A stretch of 64,000 nucleotides of DNA from Aliagarivorans taiwanensis DSM 22990 (GTDB lineage Bacteria; Pseudomonadota; Gammaproteobacteria; Enterobacterales; Celerinatantimonadaceae): NCBI RefSeq assembly GCF_000429505.1, contig NZ_AUBZ01000004.1:62001-126000 (forward strand). Direction: 5' to 3'. Each line of letters begins with the position of its first letter. Within the stretch, counting starts at the first letter, position 1. This document shows positions 1 to 7,983 of the stretch, in pieces. The notes beneath the pieces were generated by a model that was not told where the DNA came from, ran no database searches, and saw only the letters and a list, made by a program, of their open reading frames with translations. Position numbers and translations under genes: made by a program.

Positions 1-388
1 CATCAACGCCATGGAAACCTTCTTCGAAATCCAAGCGGATCAATTGCTGATGACGGCTTAGCACCCGCAGCTTGGTAATGGTCGGATAATCTTCGTAGGC
101 AGCAAACTGACAGCTAACACCGATCGCTTCTAGGCTACCGCGCAGCGCATCCGCCGCTTCGTCCTGACCACTCATGCCCAGCAGGGTCGACTGCGCCCCC
201 AGTGCCACCGAGTTAAGCGCAACGTTGGCAGCACCGCCCGGGCGCTCCTCGATTTGCTCAACTTTAACTACCGGTACCGGCGCCTCGGGAGAGATACGGC
301 CAGTGGGTCCATGCCAGTAGCGATCGAGCATAATATCGCCCACTACCAAGACCTTCGCTTGCGAGAATTCAGGAAGGATCACGCGCAT
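1..388 (-). CDS. hldE: HldE, heptose-7-phosphate kinase / heptose-1-phosphate adenylyltransferase (5' part only)
   Basis: Bifunctional cytosolic enzyme making ADP-heptose for the LPS inner core. Only the first 129 codons lie in the window; the gene runs off the left edge, so the C-terminal nucleotidyltransferase domain is not visible. What is seen is the N-terminal PfkB/ribokinase-type kinase: [10 protein letters not shown] at residues 18-27, a PEAPVPV stretch at 35-40 and GGAANVALN at 51-59, which are typical of HldE/RfaE. The ATG at 388 is preceded by a GAGG about 8 bases upstream. It is divergent from lpxL, another LPS gene, across 150 bp. In many gammaproteobacteria hldE follows glnE directly; here lpxL sits between them on the other strand. 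Confidence 0.93.
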   Translation of the reverse strand, partial: MRVILPEFSQAKVLVVGDIMLDRYWHGPTGRISPEAPVPVVKVEQIEERPGGAANVALNSVALGAQSTLLGMSGQDEAADALRGSLEAIGVSCQFAAYEDYPTITKLRVLSRHQQLIRLDFEEGFHGVD

Positions 389-459
389 TGTTCTGCCTCG
401 TCGAAAAAAAAACCCGGAGAGTTTATCATAGTCGCCCTTAGTATTGCCCTAGATTGCTT

Positions 460-516
460 TCAGGAATAGCGGGATGGCTCTCAGGAATACCGGGATTGAT
501 CGTATCTTCAGGAAAT
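460..516. repeat. Three short direct repeats in the hldE-lpxL intergenic region
   Basis: TCAGGAATAGCGGGAT (460-475) recurs as TCAGGAATACCGGGAT (481-496), one mismatch in 16, with a 21-bp period. A shorter third copy, TCAGGAAAT, lies at 508-516. Two-helical-turn phasing next to the divergent hldE/lpxL promoters fits a direct-repeat operator, but this could also be a small local duplication. No known regulator is assigned. Confidence 0.4.
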
Positions 517-538
517 CTGGCAACCAATAATTCAAAAT

Positions 539-1462
539 ATGACTAATAATTCATCGCCAAAACTACAGGCCCACTACTTTCATCCTCGTAACTGGGGCGC
601 ATGGCTGCTGATCGGCTTGATGTTCAGTATCAGCGTGCTGCCGATGGTTGCCCAACACTACCTCGGGCTAGGAATCGGCCGTCTGGGCAAGAAGCTGTTG
701 AAATCACGGGTACGCATCGCCCGACGCAACTTAGAGCTCTGCTTTCCAAAGAAAACCGAGCAACAGCGCGAGCAGATCCTGCACGGTTGCTTTGACAATA
801 TGGGCCATGCGGTCATCGGCACCGCGAACGCCTGGTTCTGGTCGACTAAGCGCTTTGAGGCCGTGGTTGACGTACAGGGCCTAGAGCATATCGAAAAGCT
901 CCGCCAACACCCCGGCGGTATCCTACTGGTCAGCATGCATTTTTGGACGCTCGAGAGTCACGCCCGCGCCTATGGCTTATTTGACCCGGGGGTCGGCATC
1001 TACCGCCCCAACAAAAACCCGGTTTACGAGTACTTTCAGTACCATGGCCGCACTAAGAACAACAAATACCTGGTAGAGCGCAAGGATGTGCGCAGTATTA
1101 TTAAAGCGCTGCGCCAAGAAAACGCGGTGTGGTACGCACCGGACCACGACTATGGTCACCACGCCTCGGTGTTTGTACCATTCTTCGCCCAGCCGCAAGC
1201 TGCGACCATTACTGGCACCGCAACACTGGCTAAGGTAAAGAACACCAACTTGCTGGTCACCTACGCCCTGCGCAAACCCAAAGGCGGCTACACCTTGATC
1301 ATCGAGCCGCCTATCGAGAACTACCCGGTGGGTAATGACGAGCAAGACGCACGCACCATCAATGGCCATATCGAGCAAGCCATCGCCAAAGCGCCAGAGC
1401 AATACATGTGGATCCACCGGCGCTTTAAATCCCGCCCAGACGGGCAGGACAGCTTGTACTAG
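539..1462 (+). CDS. lpxL: Lipid A biosynthesis lauroyl acyltransferase (LpxL/HtrB family)
   Basis: Inner-membrane late acyltransferase that transfers a secondary acyl chain from acyl-ACP to Kdo2-lipid IVA. The 307 residues match the usual length (E. coli LpxL, 306). An N-terminal hydrophobic segment (about 20-45) anchors it. The HX4E catalytic motif is HFWTLE, H134 to E139; IYRPNKNP (155-162) and WYAPDHDYG (198-206) are characteristic of LpxL/LpxP rather than LpxM. It ends convergently with glnE, the two stop codons overlapping by 4 bp (1459-1462). No strong Shine-Dalgarno is seen before ATG 539. LpxL versus LpxP cannot be decided from sequence alone. Confidence 0.9.
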   Translation: MTNNSSPKLQAHYFHPRNWGAWLLIGLMFSISVLPMVAQHYLGLGIGRLGKKLLKSRVRIARRNLELCFPKKTEQQREQILHGCFDNMGHAVIGTANAWFWSTKRFEAVVDVQGLEHIEKLRQHPGGILLVSMHFWTLESHARAYGLFDPGVGIYRPNKNPVYEYFQYHGRTKNNKYLVERKDVRSIIKALRQENAVWYAPDHDYGHHASVFVPFFAQPQAATITGTATLAKVKNTNLLVTYALRKPKGGYTLIIEPPIENYPVGNDEQDARTINGHIEQAIAKAPEQYMWIHRRFKSRPDGQDSLY

Positions 1463-4353
1463 GTCGCCGAATCAGCGTTAGCGCGTGGCAAAAATTGCTG
1501 CCACGCCTGACACACCACCGATAAATCCAAATCAAAGCGCTGCCGTTCCACCAGCCTTGGCTGGCCCTGCAGCGACTGGCGGTGGCCTTCGTCGCGGATA
1601 TCTAAGTAAGCCTGAATCAAGCCCAAGGTCTGCTCCTCGCTGAGCAGCCCTAACTCGCCTGCTACCTCGAAGATCCGCACATTGTCGCTCCAGCGCATTA
1701 GCTCCTTCGATTCCGCCGCATTGGCCAACACAAGATACTGAGCCAGAAACTCGATATCGACCATCCCTCCGGCGCTTTGCTTGAGATCGAAGATATGCTC
1801 GCTTTCGCGGCTAAGGTGGCCCTTCATCTTGTCGCGCATCTCAATTACTTGGGCTTGTAACTCCGCACTCTGACGCGGGCGACTTAAGATCTCCTCACGC
1901 ACCTTGCCAAAGCCTTCACACAAATCGCTATCGCCGTAAATCGGCCGAGCCCGCACCAAGGCCTGATGCTCCCAAGTCCAGGCCTGCTGGCGCTGGTAAT
2001 CGGCGTAAGCTTCTAAAGAGGAGACCAACAGACCGGAGCTGCCCGATGGGCGCAGCCGCATATCCAGCTCATACAACACTCCCGATGCGGTGCGGGTGTT
2101 GAACAAGAACATAATCCGCTGGGCAAGCTTTAGGTAGAACTGCTTGGCATCGATGCTCTTCTCGCCATCGGTATAGTGACTGCTCTCGCTGTTGTGCAGG
2201 AACACCAAGTCCAGATCCGAGCCGTAGCCGGTTTCAATGCCGCCAATCTTGCCATAGCCAATCACCGCAAAGCCGCGCTCTCCTTGCTCAAGGTGCGATG
2301 GCTTGCCAAAGCGCTCAGTAATCTGAAGCCACGCCTGCTCGACCACCGCCTCAACGATCACCTCGGCCACCGCTGTCAGGTGATCGCTCACCTTCATCAG
2401 CGGCAATGCCCCAGCGATATCAGCGGCGGTAATCCGCAAGGTTTGGATCTGCTTGAACTGGCGCAGCGCTTCCATCTGCTGCTCCATATCCTCGGGTGGG
2501 ATGCGCAACATAAACTCGCGCAGCTGGGAGCGATAGCTCTCCGGCTCTACCGGACTAAACAGCAACTTGGGATCGAGCAGCTCATCGAGCAAGATTGGGT
2601 AGTTAGCCAACATATCCGCCAACATCGCACTGCCGGCACACAGACGCAGCAGCTGCTGCAGCGCAGCGGGGTTCTCAGCCAACAGTTCTAGATAAGCGGT
2701 ACGCTGGACGATCCGCTCCAGCAGCTGCATCACCCGCGGCAGTACCAGGTCGACCTGTTCATGGGTCAGCAGCTGTTGCAGTAAGCATGGCATCAGGCGC
2801 TCGAGGGTCTGGCGGCCTCGTTGGCCGATCTGGCGGCGCTCCAAGGCATGCATAAAGTGATAGAGCGCTTCGACCCTCGGATTTATCCGTTCTTGCTCGT
2901 CCACCAGCGACGCCATTACCTGCGTCAGCTCCTCGCGTTTAGCGCCACAGTGCCAAAGGTCTTCATACACCGGTTCAGCTTTCCCGGCCTGCTGCTCTTC
3001 CTCACCAATCGCTTGCTGGAAGAAGTCATTAACCTCTTGATGCACCGTTTGTAGCTGTTGGTAGAAGCTGTCCCAATCGTTTTGCTGCATGGCCACGACT
3101 AATCGCTGCTGATTAATCTCGTCGGTGGGAAGAGTCTGGGTTTGCTGATCATCGAACTGCTGCAGGGCGTTTTCAACTCTACGCAAGTAGAGGTAGTTGC
3201 GGCGCAGCATCTGCGCCTCTTGGTCAGTAAACACCCCCAGTTGTGCCAGCTGCTCCAGCGCTTGCAGTAGCGAGCGGGTTTGCAGGCTGGGTTCACGACC
3301 ACCGCGGATCAACTGGAAGGCCTGCACCACAAACTCAATTTCGCGGATCCCACCACTACCGAGCTTGATGTTGTCCTTCAGGCCCTTGCGGCGGATTTCT
3401 GAGTTAATCATCGCCTTCATCGAGCGTAGCGACTGTACTGCACTGAAATCGATGTAGCGGCGGTACACATAAGGGCGAAGCATCTGTTTAAGCTCGTCAT
3501 CCAGCTCATACTGGCCATTGAGCACCCGCGCCTTAACCATGGCGTAGCGCTCCCAGTCCCGCCCGTGGTGCTGGTAGTAATCCTCAAAAGCGGAGAAGCT
3601 GATCGCCAGCGGACCAGAATCACCAAACGGGCGCAGCCGCATATCCACCCGGAACACAAAGCCATCGCGGGTGCGCTGGTCGAGCAGCTGGATCAGCCGT
3701 TGGCCCATGCGAATAAAGAACTGCTGGTTAGCAATGCTGCGACGTGCGCCTTCGGTTTCGCCGTTCTCGGGAAAACAAAAGATAAGGTCGATATCCGATG
3801 AAAAATTAAGCTCATGCCCGCCCAGTTTGCCCATGCCGATCACCACCAAAGGCTGAGCCTCGCCCGCTGCATTAACCGGTGTGCCCCACTCCTTACTGCA
3901 TTGCTGATAGAGCCAGTGATTGGCCTGCTGTACCAGCAGGTCGGCAAGTTCGCTCAACTGCACAATGCTGTGCTCCGCCGCTTGGCCCAAGCACAGTTCT
4001 TTCCAGGCGATACGCACCATCTGTTTACGACGGCATTGGCGCAGCACCTTTTGTGCGGCCATATCATTGATTTGCGTGGCTAAGCGCTGTTGTAGCTCGT
4101 CGGCAAGCGCCTTGGCATCGAAGGGGGAGCTTAAGTCTTGCTGCTGCCATAGCTCCAACAGCAGCTGCGGCTCGGCAATACAGGACTTCGCGATAAAGTC
4201 ACTCATTGCAAATGCCTGCAGTGTGGCGCTGCGCTGGGCGCCATCGAGCTGCGCTACATCCGGGTTGAGCGAAGCAAGTTGCTGCCAGTATTTACCGGCA
4301 AGTTCAGTAAGGGTCGAAGGCAAAGAGGAGTGGGTCGCCATTGCATGTTCCAT
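1459..4353 (-). CDS. glnE: Bifunctional glutamine synthetase adenylyltransferase/deadenylase
   Basis: GlnE adds AMP to, and removes it from, glutamine synthetase in response to PII and glutamine, setting ammonium assimilation. At 964 aa it has the family length (E. coli 946). Two nucleotidyltransferase-like halves are visible: GMGKLGG with SSDIDL at 173-190 in the N-terminal adenylyl-removase half, and GYGKIGG with GSDLDL near residue 715 in the adenylyltransferase half. AGGAT lies about 9 bases before ATG 4353; a second ATG four codons in is a possible start. It is functionally linked to glnK-amtB at 28-30 kb, which signals the same nitrogen status. Confidence 0.96.
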   Translation of the reverse strand: MEHAMATHSSLPSTLTELAGKYWQQLASLNPDVAQLDGAQRSATLQAFAMSDFIAKSCIAEPQLLLELWQQQDLSSPFDAKALADELQQRLATQINDMAAQKVLRQCRRKQMVRIAWKELCLGQAAEHSIVQLSELADLLVQQANHWLYQQCSKEWGTPVNAAGEAQPLVVIGMGKLGGHELNFSSDIDLIFCFPENGETEGARRSIANQQFFIRMGQRLIQLLDQRTRDGFVFRVDMRLRPFGDSGPLAISFSAFEDYYQHHGRDWERYAMVKARVLNGQYELDDELKQMLRPYVYRRYIDFSAVQSLRSMKAMINSEIRRKGLKDNIKLGSGGIREIEFVVQAFQLIRGGREPSLQTRSLLQALEQLAQLGVFTDQEAQMLRRNYLYLRRVENALQQFDDQQTQTLPTDEINQQRLVVAMQQNDWDSFYQQLQTVHQEVNDFFQQAIGEEEQQAGKAEPVYEDLWHCGAKREELTQVMASLVDEQERINPRVEALYHFMHALERRQIGQRGRQTLERLMPCLLQQLLTHEQVDLVLPRVMQLLERIVQRTAYLELLAENPAALQQLLRLCAGSAMLADMLANYPILLDELLDPKLLFSPVEPESYRSQLREFMLRIPPEDMEQQMEALRQFKQIQTLRITAADIAGALPLMKVSDHLTAVAEVIVEAVVEQAWLQITERFGKPSHLEQGERGFAVIGYGKIGGIETGYGSDLDLVFLHNSESSHYTDGEKSIDAKQFYLKLAQRIMFLFNTRTASGVLYELDMRLRPSGSSGLLVSSLEAYADYQRQQAWTWEHQALVRARPIYGDSDLCEGFGKVREEILSRPRQSAELQAQVIEMRDKMKGHLSRESEHIFDLKQSAGGMVDIEFLAQYLVLANAAESKELMRWSDNVRIFEVAGELGLLSEEQTLGLIQAYLDIRDEGHRQSLQGQPRLVERQRFDLDLSVVCQAWQQFLPRANADSAT

Positions 4354-4451
4354 AAATCACATCCTGATGGATGAATAATAACGAGCATAGTTAGACTAAA
4401 CTACCGAAGTACCACGTTATTTTTGTCATTCACGAGCTCAAGGAGTGAGCC

Positions 4452-5018
4452 ATGTTGGAATATTTAGCATTAGGGCCTGATTATCTTTCGGTTCGCTTTT
4501 GCAGCGACTTGTAGGCCAATCAAGGAAGGAAAAGACTGTGCAGTGTAGCCATCTACATAAACAGGCTTTGACGCAGAATGATTGGCCTACAAGTCACTGC
4601 CCTTCGGGTTCATTTAAACGCCATCTGCGCTGCGTCCTTCGCTTCTTACATAGGCCCACTATGCTGCGTCACTCCTTACTCAGATGGCGTTTAAAGTGAA
4701 CAAACGTCGAATCCGAGAGATAAACAGGCCCTAAACGTCCTGCTGTTTGTCGCCTTGGTTTTTTTCTACGGCATTATCGCCATCCACGACATCCCTTACG
4801 AAATCGCCCAACACCGCAATCACCCGCATCAAGATGCGATTCATGTGGCAGGCTGGGTCAGCCTGTTCACCCTGCATGTGTTGTGGCCGTTTCTGTGGAT
4901 CTGGGCGACCCTGTATCGCGAGGATCGCGGCTGGGGCTTTAGCCATGGTCGGCCCGAACCTCAGTTACAGGCACTGATCGAGCGCATCGAAGCCCTACAG
5001 CAGAAGGAGGATAACTAA
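4452..5018 (+). pseudogene. DUF3302 (YiaW-like) inner membrane protein, split by a MITE
   Basis: The ATG at 4452 has an AAGGAG Shine-Dalgarno at 4439-4444. After MLEYLAL the frame enters an inserted element and stops at TAG 4512-4514. The rest of the gene resumes at 4734. Removing 4473-4731 plus one TA copy joins codon TTA to AAC in frame and gives a 101-residue protein starting MLEYLALNVLLFVAL, which looks like E. coli YiaW (107 aa, DUF3302). The remaining 3' part has two hydrophobic segments and the conserved HDIPY, HVAGWVSLFTLH and WIWATLYR blocks. The 3' fragment could only be made from an alternative start such as TTG 4755, so loss of function is likely. The stop overlaps the next start (TAATG). 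Confidence 0.85.
4473..4731. mobile_element. 259-bp MITE with terminal inverted repeats and TA target duplication
   Basis: The ends are GGGCCTGATTATCTTTCGG (left) and, read inward from the right, GGGCCTGTTTATCTCTCGG: a 19-bp terminal inverted repeat with 2 mismatches. TA flanks both sides (4471-4472 and 4732-4733), the target duplication of Tc1/mariner-IS630-type transposition. Internally there are two hairpins: a perfect 17-bp inverted repeat at 4506-4522/4579-4595 and a 15-bp one at 4613-4627/4681-4695. No transposase is encoded, so it must be moved in trans. The insertion point is verified by restoration of the host reading frame when the element is removed. The family name is inferred. 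Confidence 0.85.
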
Positions 5019-5968
5019 TGGAAGTACTGTTAATCCTCACTTACAGCGCGATCTGCATCTTTAAGGTATTCAAGCTCCCGCTCAACAAATGGACGGTGCC
5101 CACCGCCGTGCTTGGCGGCATCATCTTACTTGGCGCCATCATGGTCACCATGAACTACAACCACCCCTACTCAGAGGTGGCCCGCAAGTATGTCCCGACC
5201 ACCCCTATCGTCCCTGAAGTCAGCGGCCACGTGGTGGACGTGCCAATCAAAGCCAACCATCCCCTTGAGCCGGGTGAGATCCTGTTTCAGATCGACGCCG
5301 CCCCGTTTGTCGCCAAACGAGATGCCCTACGCACCCAGCTTAGTGCCGCTGAGGAAGATCTGGATCGGGCCCAAACCTTGCGAAAACGCGGCGTGGGTAG
5401 TGAGCGCGATGTAGACCGCGCCCGCAGTGAGATGGAACGGCTGGAAGGCGAGCTGGAAGTGGCCAGCTTTCACGTCGAGGAGACCACCGTGCGAGCGCCG
5501 GGCCATGGCTACGTAACCCAGCTGATTTTGCATCCGGGGATGCGCGCGGTGTCATTGCCGCTGCAGCCGAGTATGGTGTTCGTGCACGACCAAGATGCCC
5601 GCTATGTGGCCTTCTTCTGGCAAAACAACGTGCTGCGCATTGAGCCAGGGCTAGAGGCGGAAATCGCCTTTGACGCCATCCCCGGCAAGGTGTTTACCGG
5701 TAAGGTGGAAGAGGTGTTGCCGATGATGGCTGAGGGGCAGCTTAAGCCCTCCGGCACGCTGATAACGGTAAACCCCTACGCGGAAGCCGCCGGTCGGGTA
5801 CCGGTGATTATTAGTATCAGCGATCCGCGCTTCGAGGCGTATCAACTGCCCGGTGGTGCCTTTGGTCAGGCAGCGGTTTACAGCGAGCACGCCCATCATG
5901 TGGCGATCATCAGGCGTATGCTACTGCGTATGTCGTCGTGGATGAGCTTCCTGTTCCCCTTCCACTGA
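5018..5968 (+). CDS. HlyD/EmrA-type membrane fusion protein (YiaV-like)
   Basis: Periplasmic adaptor of the HlyD family, anchored in the inner membrane. Hydrophobic segments lie at about 3-18 and 28-45, followed by a biotinyl-lipoyl-like half (VPEVSGHVVDVP, about 66-77), a short coiled coil (about 105-150) and the second lipoyl half plus beta-barrel. At 316 aa it is shorter than E. coli YiaV (378 aa), mainly in the coiled coil. GGAGG sits just before ATG 5018, which overlaps the stop of the DUF3302 gene; the pair matches E. coli yiaW-yiaV. No outer-membrane channel or transporter is adjacent. With its partner disrupted by the MITE, the state of the system is uncertain. Confidence 0.82.
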   Translation: MEVLLILTYSAICIFKVFKLPLNKWTVPTAVLGGIILLGAIMVTMNYNHPYSEVARKYVPTTPIVPEVSGHVVDVPIKANHPLEPGEILFQIDAAPFVAKRDALRTQLSAAEEDLDRAQTLRKRGVGSERDVDRARSEMERLEGELEVASFHVEETTVRAPGHGYVTQLILHPGMRAVSLPLQPSMVFVHDQDARYVAFFWQNNVLRIEPGLEAEIAFDAIPGKVFTGKVEEVLPMMAEGQLKPSGTLITVNPYAEAAGRVPVIISISDPRFEAYQLPGGAFGQAAVYSEHAHHVAIIRRMLLRMSSWMSFLFPFH

Positions 5969-6004
5969 TCAGCACTCTCGTACAACTGCTCGTAGTGCAG
6001 ACAC

Positions 6005-6029
6005 AAAAAAGCCCGGCATCAGCCGGGCT
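6005..6029 (-). terminator. Rho-independent terminator of the peroxiredoxin gene
   Basis: AGCCCGGC-ATCA-GCCGGGCT forms an 8-bp GC-rich stem. On the minus strand it is followed by six Ts (As at 6005-6010 on the plus strand), 30 bp past the stop of the peroxiredoxin gene. Confidence 0.85.
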
Positions 6030-6058
6030 AAACACTTAGGAACTCGGTTAACTAAGTC

Positions 6059-6664
6059 TTACAGTTCTTCTGCGTTAGCAGACAGGTACTTCGCTACGCC
6101 TTCTGGGCTTGCGTCCATACCTTCTTTACCTTCTTCCCACTGAGCTGGGCATACTTCGCCGTTTTTCTCGTGGAAGTTCAGAGCGTCAACCATACGCAGC
6201 ATCTCGTCGATGTTACGGCCAAGTGGCAGGTCGTTAACTACTTGGTGACGTACAACACCTTCGCTGTCGATTAGGAAAGAACCACGGAAGGCTACGCCAG
6301 CTTCTGGATGCTCAACGTCGTAGGCTTGACAGATTTCGTGCTTCACGTCAGCTACCAGTGGGTACTTAACTGGACCGATACCGCCATCTTCGATAGCAGT
6401 GTTACGCCATGCGTTGTGAGAGAACTGAGAATCGATAGATACACCGATTACTTCAACGCCTTTAGCTTTGAAGTCTTCGAAGCGGTGATCGAAGGCAATC
6501 AGCTCTGAAGGGCATACAAAGGTGAAGTCCAGTGGGTAGAAGAATACAACTGCTGCTTTACCTTTAATGTGCTCGCTTAGAGTAAAGCTATCTACAATCT
6601 CACCGTTACCAAGAACAGCTGCAGCGGTAAAGTCAGGAGCGGGACGACCTACTAGTACACTCAT
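6059..6664 (-). CDS. Typical 2-Cys peroxiredoxin (AhpC/TSA family)
   Basis: Thiol peroxidase that reduces H2O2 and organic hydroperoxides in the cytosol. The peroxidatic cysteine is C51 in FTFVCPSE and the resolving cysteine is C172 in GEVCPAQW, as in typical 2-Cys enzymes. A GGIGPVKYPL segment and a C-terminal YL-containing helix resemble the GGLG/YF features of over-oxidation-sensitive types. AAGGAA lies 6 bases before ATG 6664. It is monocistronic: a terminator follows, and alr ends 225 bp upstream. No ahpF is adjacent, so the reductant is probably thioredoxin (inference). A possible OxyR palindrome lies 94 bp upstream of the start. Confidence 0.95.
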   Translation of the reverse strand: MSVLVGRPAPDFTAAAVLGNGEIVDSFTLSEHIKGKAAVVFFYPLDFTFVCPSELIAFDHRFEDFKAKGVEVIGVSIDSQFSHNAWRNTAIEDGGIGPVKYPLVADVKHEICQAYDVEHPEAGVAFRGSFLIDSEGVVRHQVVNDLPLGRNIDEMLRMVDALNFHEKNGEVCPAQWEEGKEGMDASPEGVAKYLSANAEEL

Positions 6665-6757
6665 TTTGAATTTCCTTGTTTAAGAAGTTGCTTAAGTTTC
6701 GTAGCTAATCATGCGGTATCGACACGCCGATGGCGAATCGAATAAATCGATTATTTC

Positions 6758-6774
6758 GATAGGCAAGTGCTATC
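6758..6774. promoter_or_regulatory. Candidate OxyR site upstream of the peroxiredoxin gene
   Basis: GATAG-GCAAGTG-CTATC is a palindrome with the ATAG-N7-CTAT spacing of one OxyR dimer half-site pair. The next half-sites are poorly conserved. Position and target gene fit, but this is a consensus match only. Confidence 0.45.
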
Positions 6775-6889
6775 AAACAATCAATTAACAAGATCATTGC
6801 TCAATTAACATACAAAAGCAACAGCGCGAAAACAGAATTCATCTAAATGATATTTAGTTGATGAAAATCAGTAGATTAGTGCGCTCGCG

Positions 6890-7969
6890 CTAGTCGTCGA
6901 GGTAGCGCAGCGCCACCCGCTGGGTGTGATTGGTCACCAGCTCATAGGCGATGGTGCCGATGCTGGCCGCGACTTTTTCCGCAGGCAGTTCTGGGCCCCA
7001 TAACACCACCCGATCGCCGGGCCTGTCTTGCGCTTCTGGGCCGAGCTCAACACACAGCATATCCATCGACACCCGGCCGACAATCGGTACCTCACGCCCA
7101 TTTAACCAAACCGGCGTACCGCTGGGCGCGGTACGCGGATAGCCATCACCATAGCCCATCGCCACCACACCTAGTCGGGTTGCGTGCTCAGACTGCCAGC
7201 TCGCCCCATAACCCACTGAGCCGCCTTTGGGATGCTCGCGCACCGCAATCAAGGTGCTTTGCATGGTCATGGCGGGAATGAGCTTAAAGTCGCGGCCAAA
7301 GCTGTCTACCTGCGGCGAGATCCCGTACAGGGCAATCCCCGGGCGGTTCCAGCTGCCGTGGCTTTGCGGGTGAAATAGAATGCCGGCGGAGTTGGCAAAG
7401 GAGGTTTCAAGTGCCAGTTCGCCTTGCTGCTCATCGAAGCAGGCTTGCTGCTGGCGATTGAGCGGATGCTCTGGCTCATCGGCACAGGCAAAGTGGCTCA
7501 TTAGTTTGACCGGCTGCTGGATATTGCGGCAAGCCTGAATACGTGGCAGCAGGTCGCGCCACTGCTCAGGTAGCAGACCCAAGCGATGCATACCGGTATC
7601 GATCTTAACCCACACCTCCAGCGGCGCTGGCAGGCGGCTTTGCTCCAAGCAGCGCAGCTGCTCTTCGCTGTGTAAGGCCACTGCGACGCCATGTTGGGAT
7701 AGCTGCAGTGCTTCCTCAGCGCTGAAGAAGCCTTCCAGCACTAGCAGCGGCTTGGTCACCCCCGCCTCACGCAGCAAAACCGCCTCGCTGGCCCGCGCCA
7801 CGCCATAGCCATCGGCCTCGCTAAGGGTGTTAACCACCGCCTCGACGCCATGGCCATAGGCATTGGCTTTCACCACCGCCATCATCTTGGACTGGGGTGA
7901 ATAGCTTCGTAGTTGCTTGAGGTTGTGTCGCAGAGCTGCTCGCGACACCAGAGCTTGTGCTACATCCAT
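6890..7969 (-). CDS. alr: Alanine racemase
   Basis: PLP enzyme converting L- to D-alanine for peptidoglycan; it supplies the substrate for ddlB at 62 kb. The PLP lysine lies in VVKANAYGHG (K34 from the chosen start) and the second catalytic base in GSVGYGASW (Tyr near 253). The length of 359 aa matches bacterial Alr. I take ATG 7969, which aligns with the E. coli N-terminus; an in-frame GTG at 7981 would add four residues. It begins 14 bp after the dnaB stop and reads in the same direction, the usual dnaB-alr operon. Confidence 0.95.
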   Translation of the reverse strand: MDVAQALVSRAALRHNLKQLRSYSPQSKMMAVVKANAYGHGVEAVVNTLSEADGYGVARASEAVLLREAGVTKPLLVLEGFFSAEEALQLSQHGVAVALHSEEQLRCLEQSRLPAPLEVWVKIDTGMHRLGLLPEQWRDLLPRIQACRNIQQPVKLMSHFACADEPEHPLNRQQQACFDEQQGELALETSFANSAGILFHPQSHGSWNRPGIALYGISPQVDSFGRDFKLIPAMTMQSTLIAVREHPKGGSVGYGASWQSEHATRLGVVAMGYGDGYPRTAPSGTPVWLNGREVPIVGRVSMDMLCVELGPEAQDRPGDRVVLWGPELPAEKVAASIGTIAYELVTNHTQRVALRYLDD

Positions 7970-7983
7970 ACCACTACACACGG

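Noticed and set aside
254-469. 71-codon frame on the plus strand at the left edge
   Set aside because: It is antisense to the hldE kinase domain, which is clearly conserved.
4401-4416. 16-bp sequence CTACCGAAGTACCACG repeated at 43430-43445
   Set aside because: One exact 16-mer shared in 64 kb is expected by chance, and no longer similarity surrounds the two copies.
4499-4699. 66-codon open frame inside the MITE
   Set aside because: It covers hairpin arms, has no ribosome site and its composition reflects the inverted repeats. No transposase motif.
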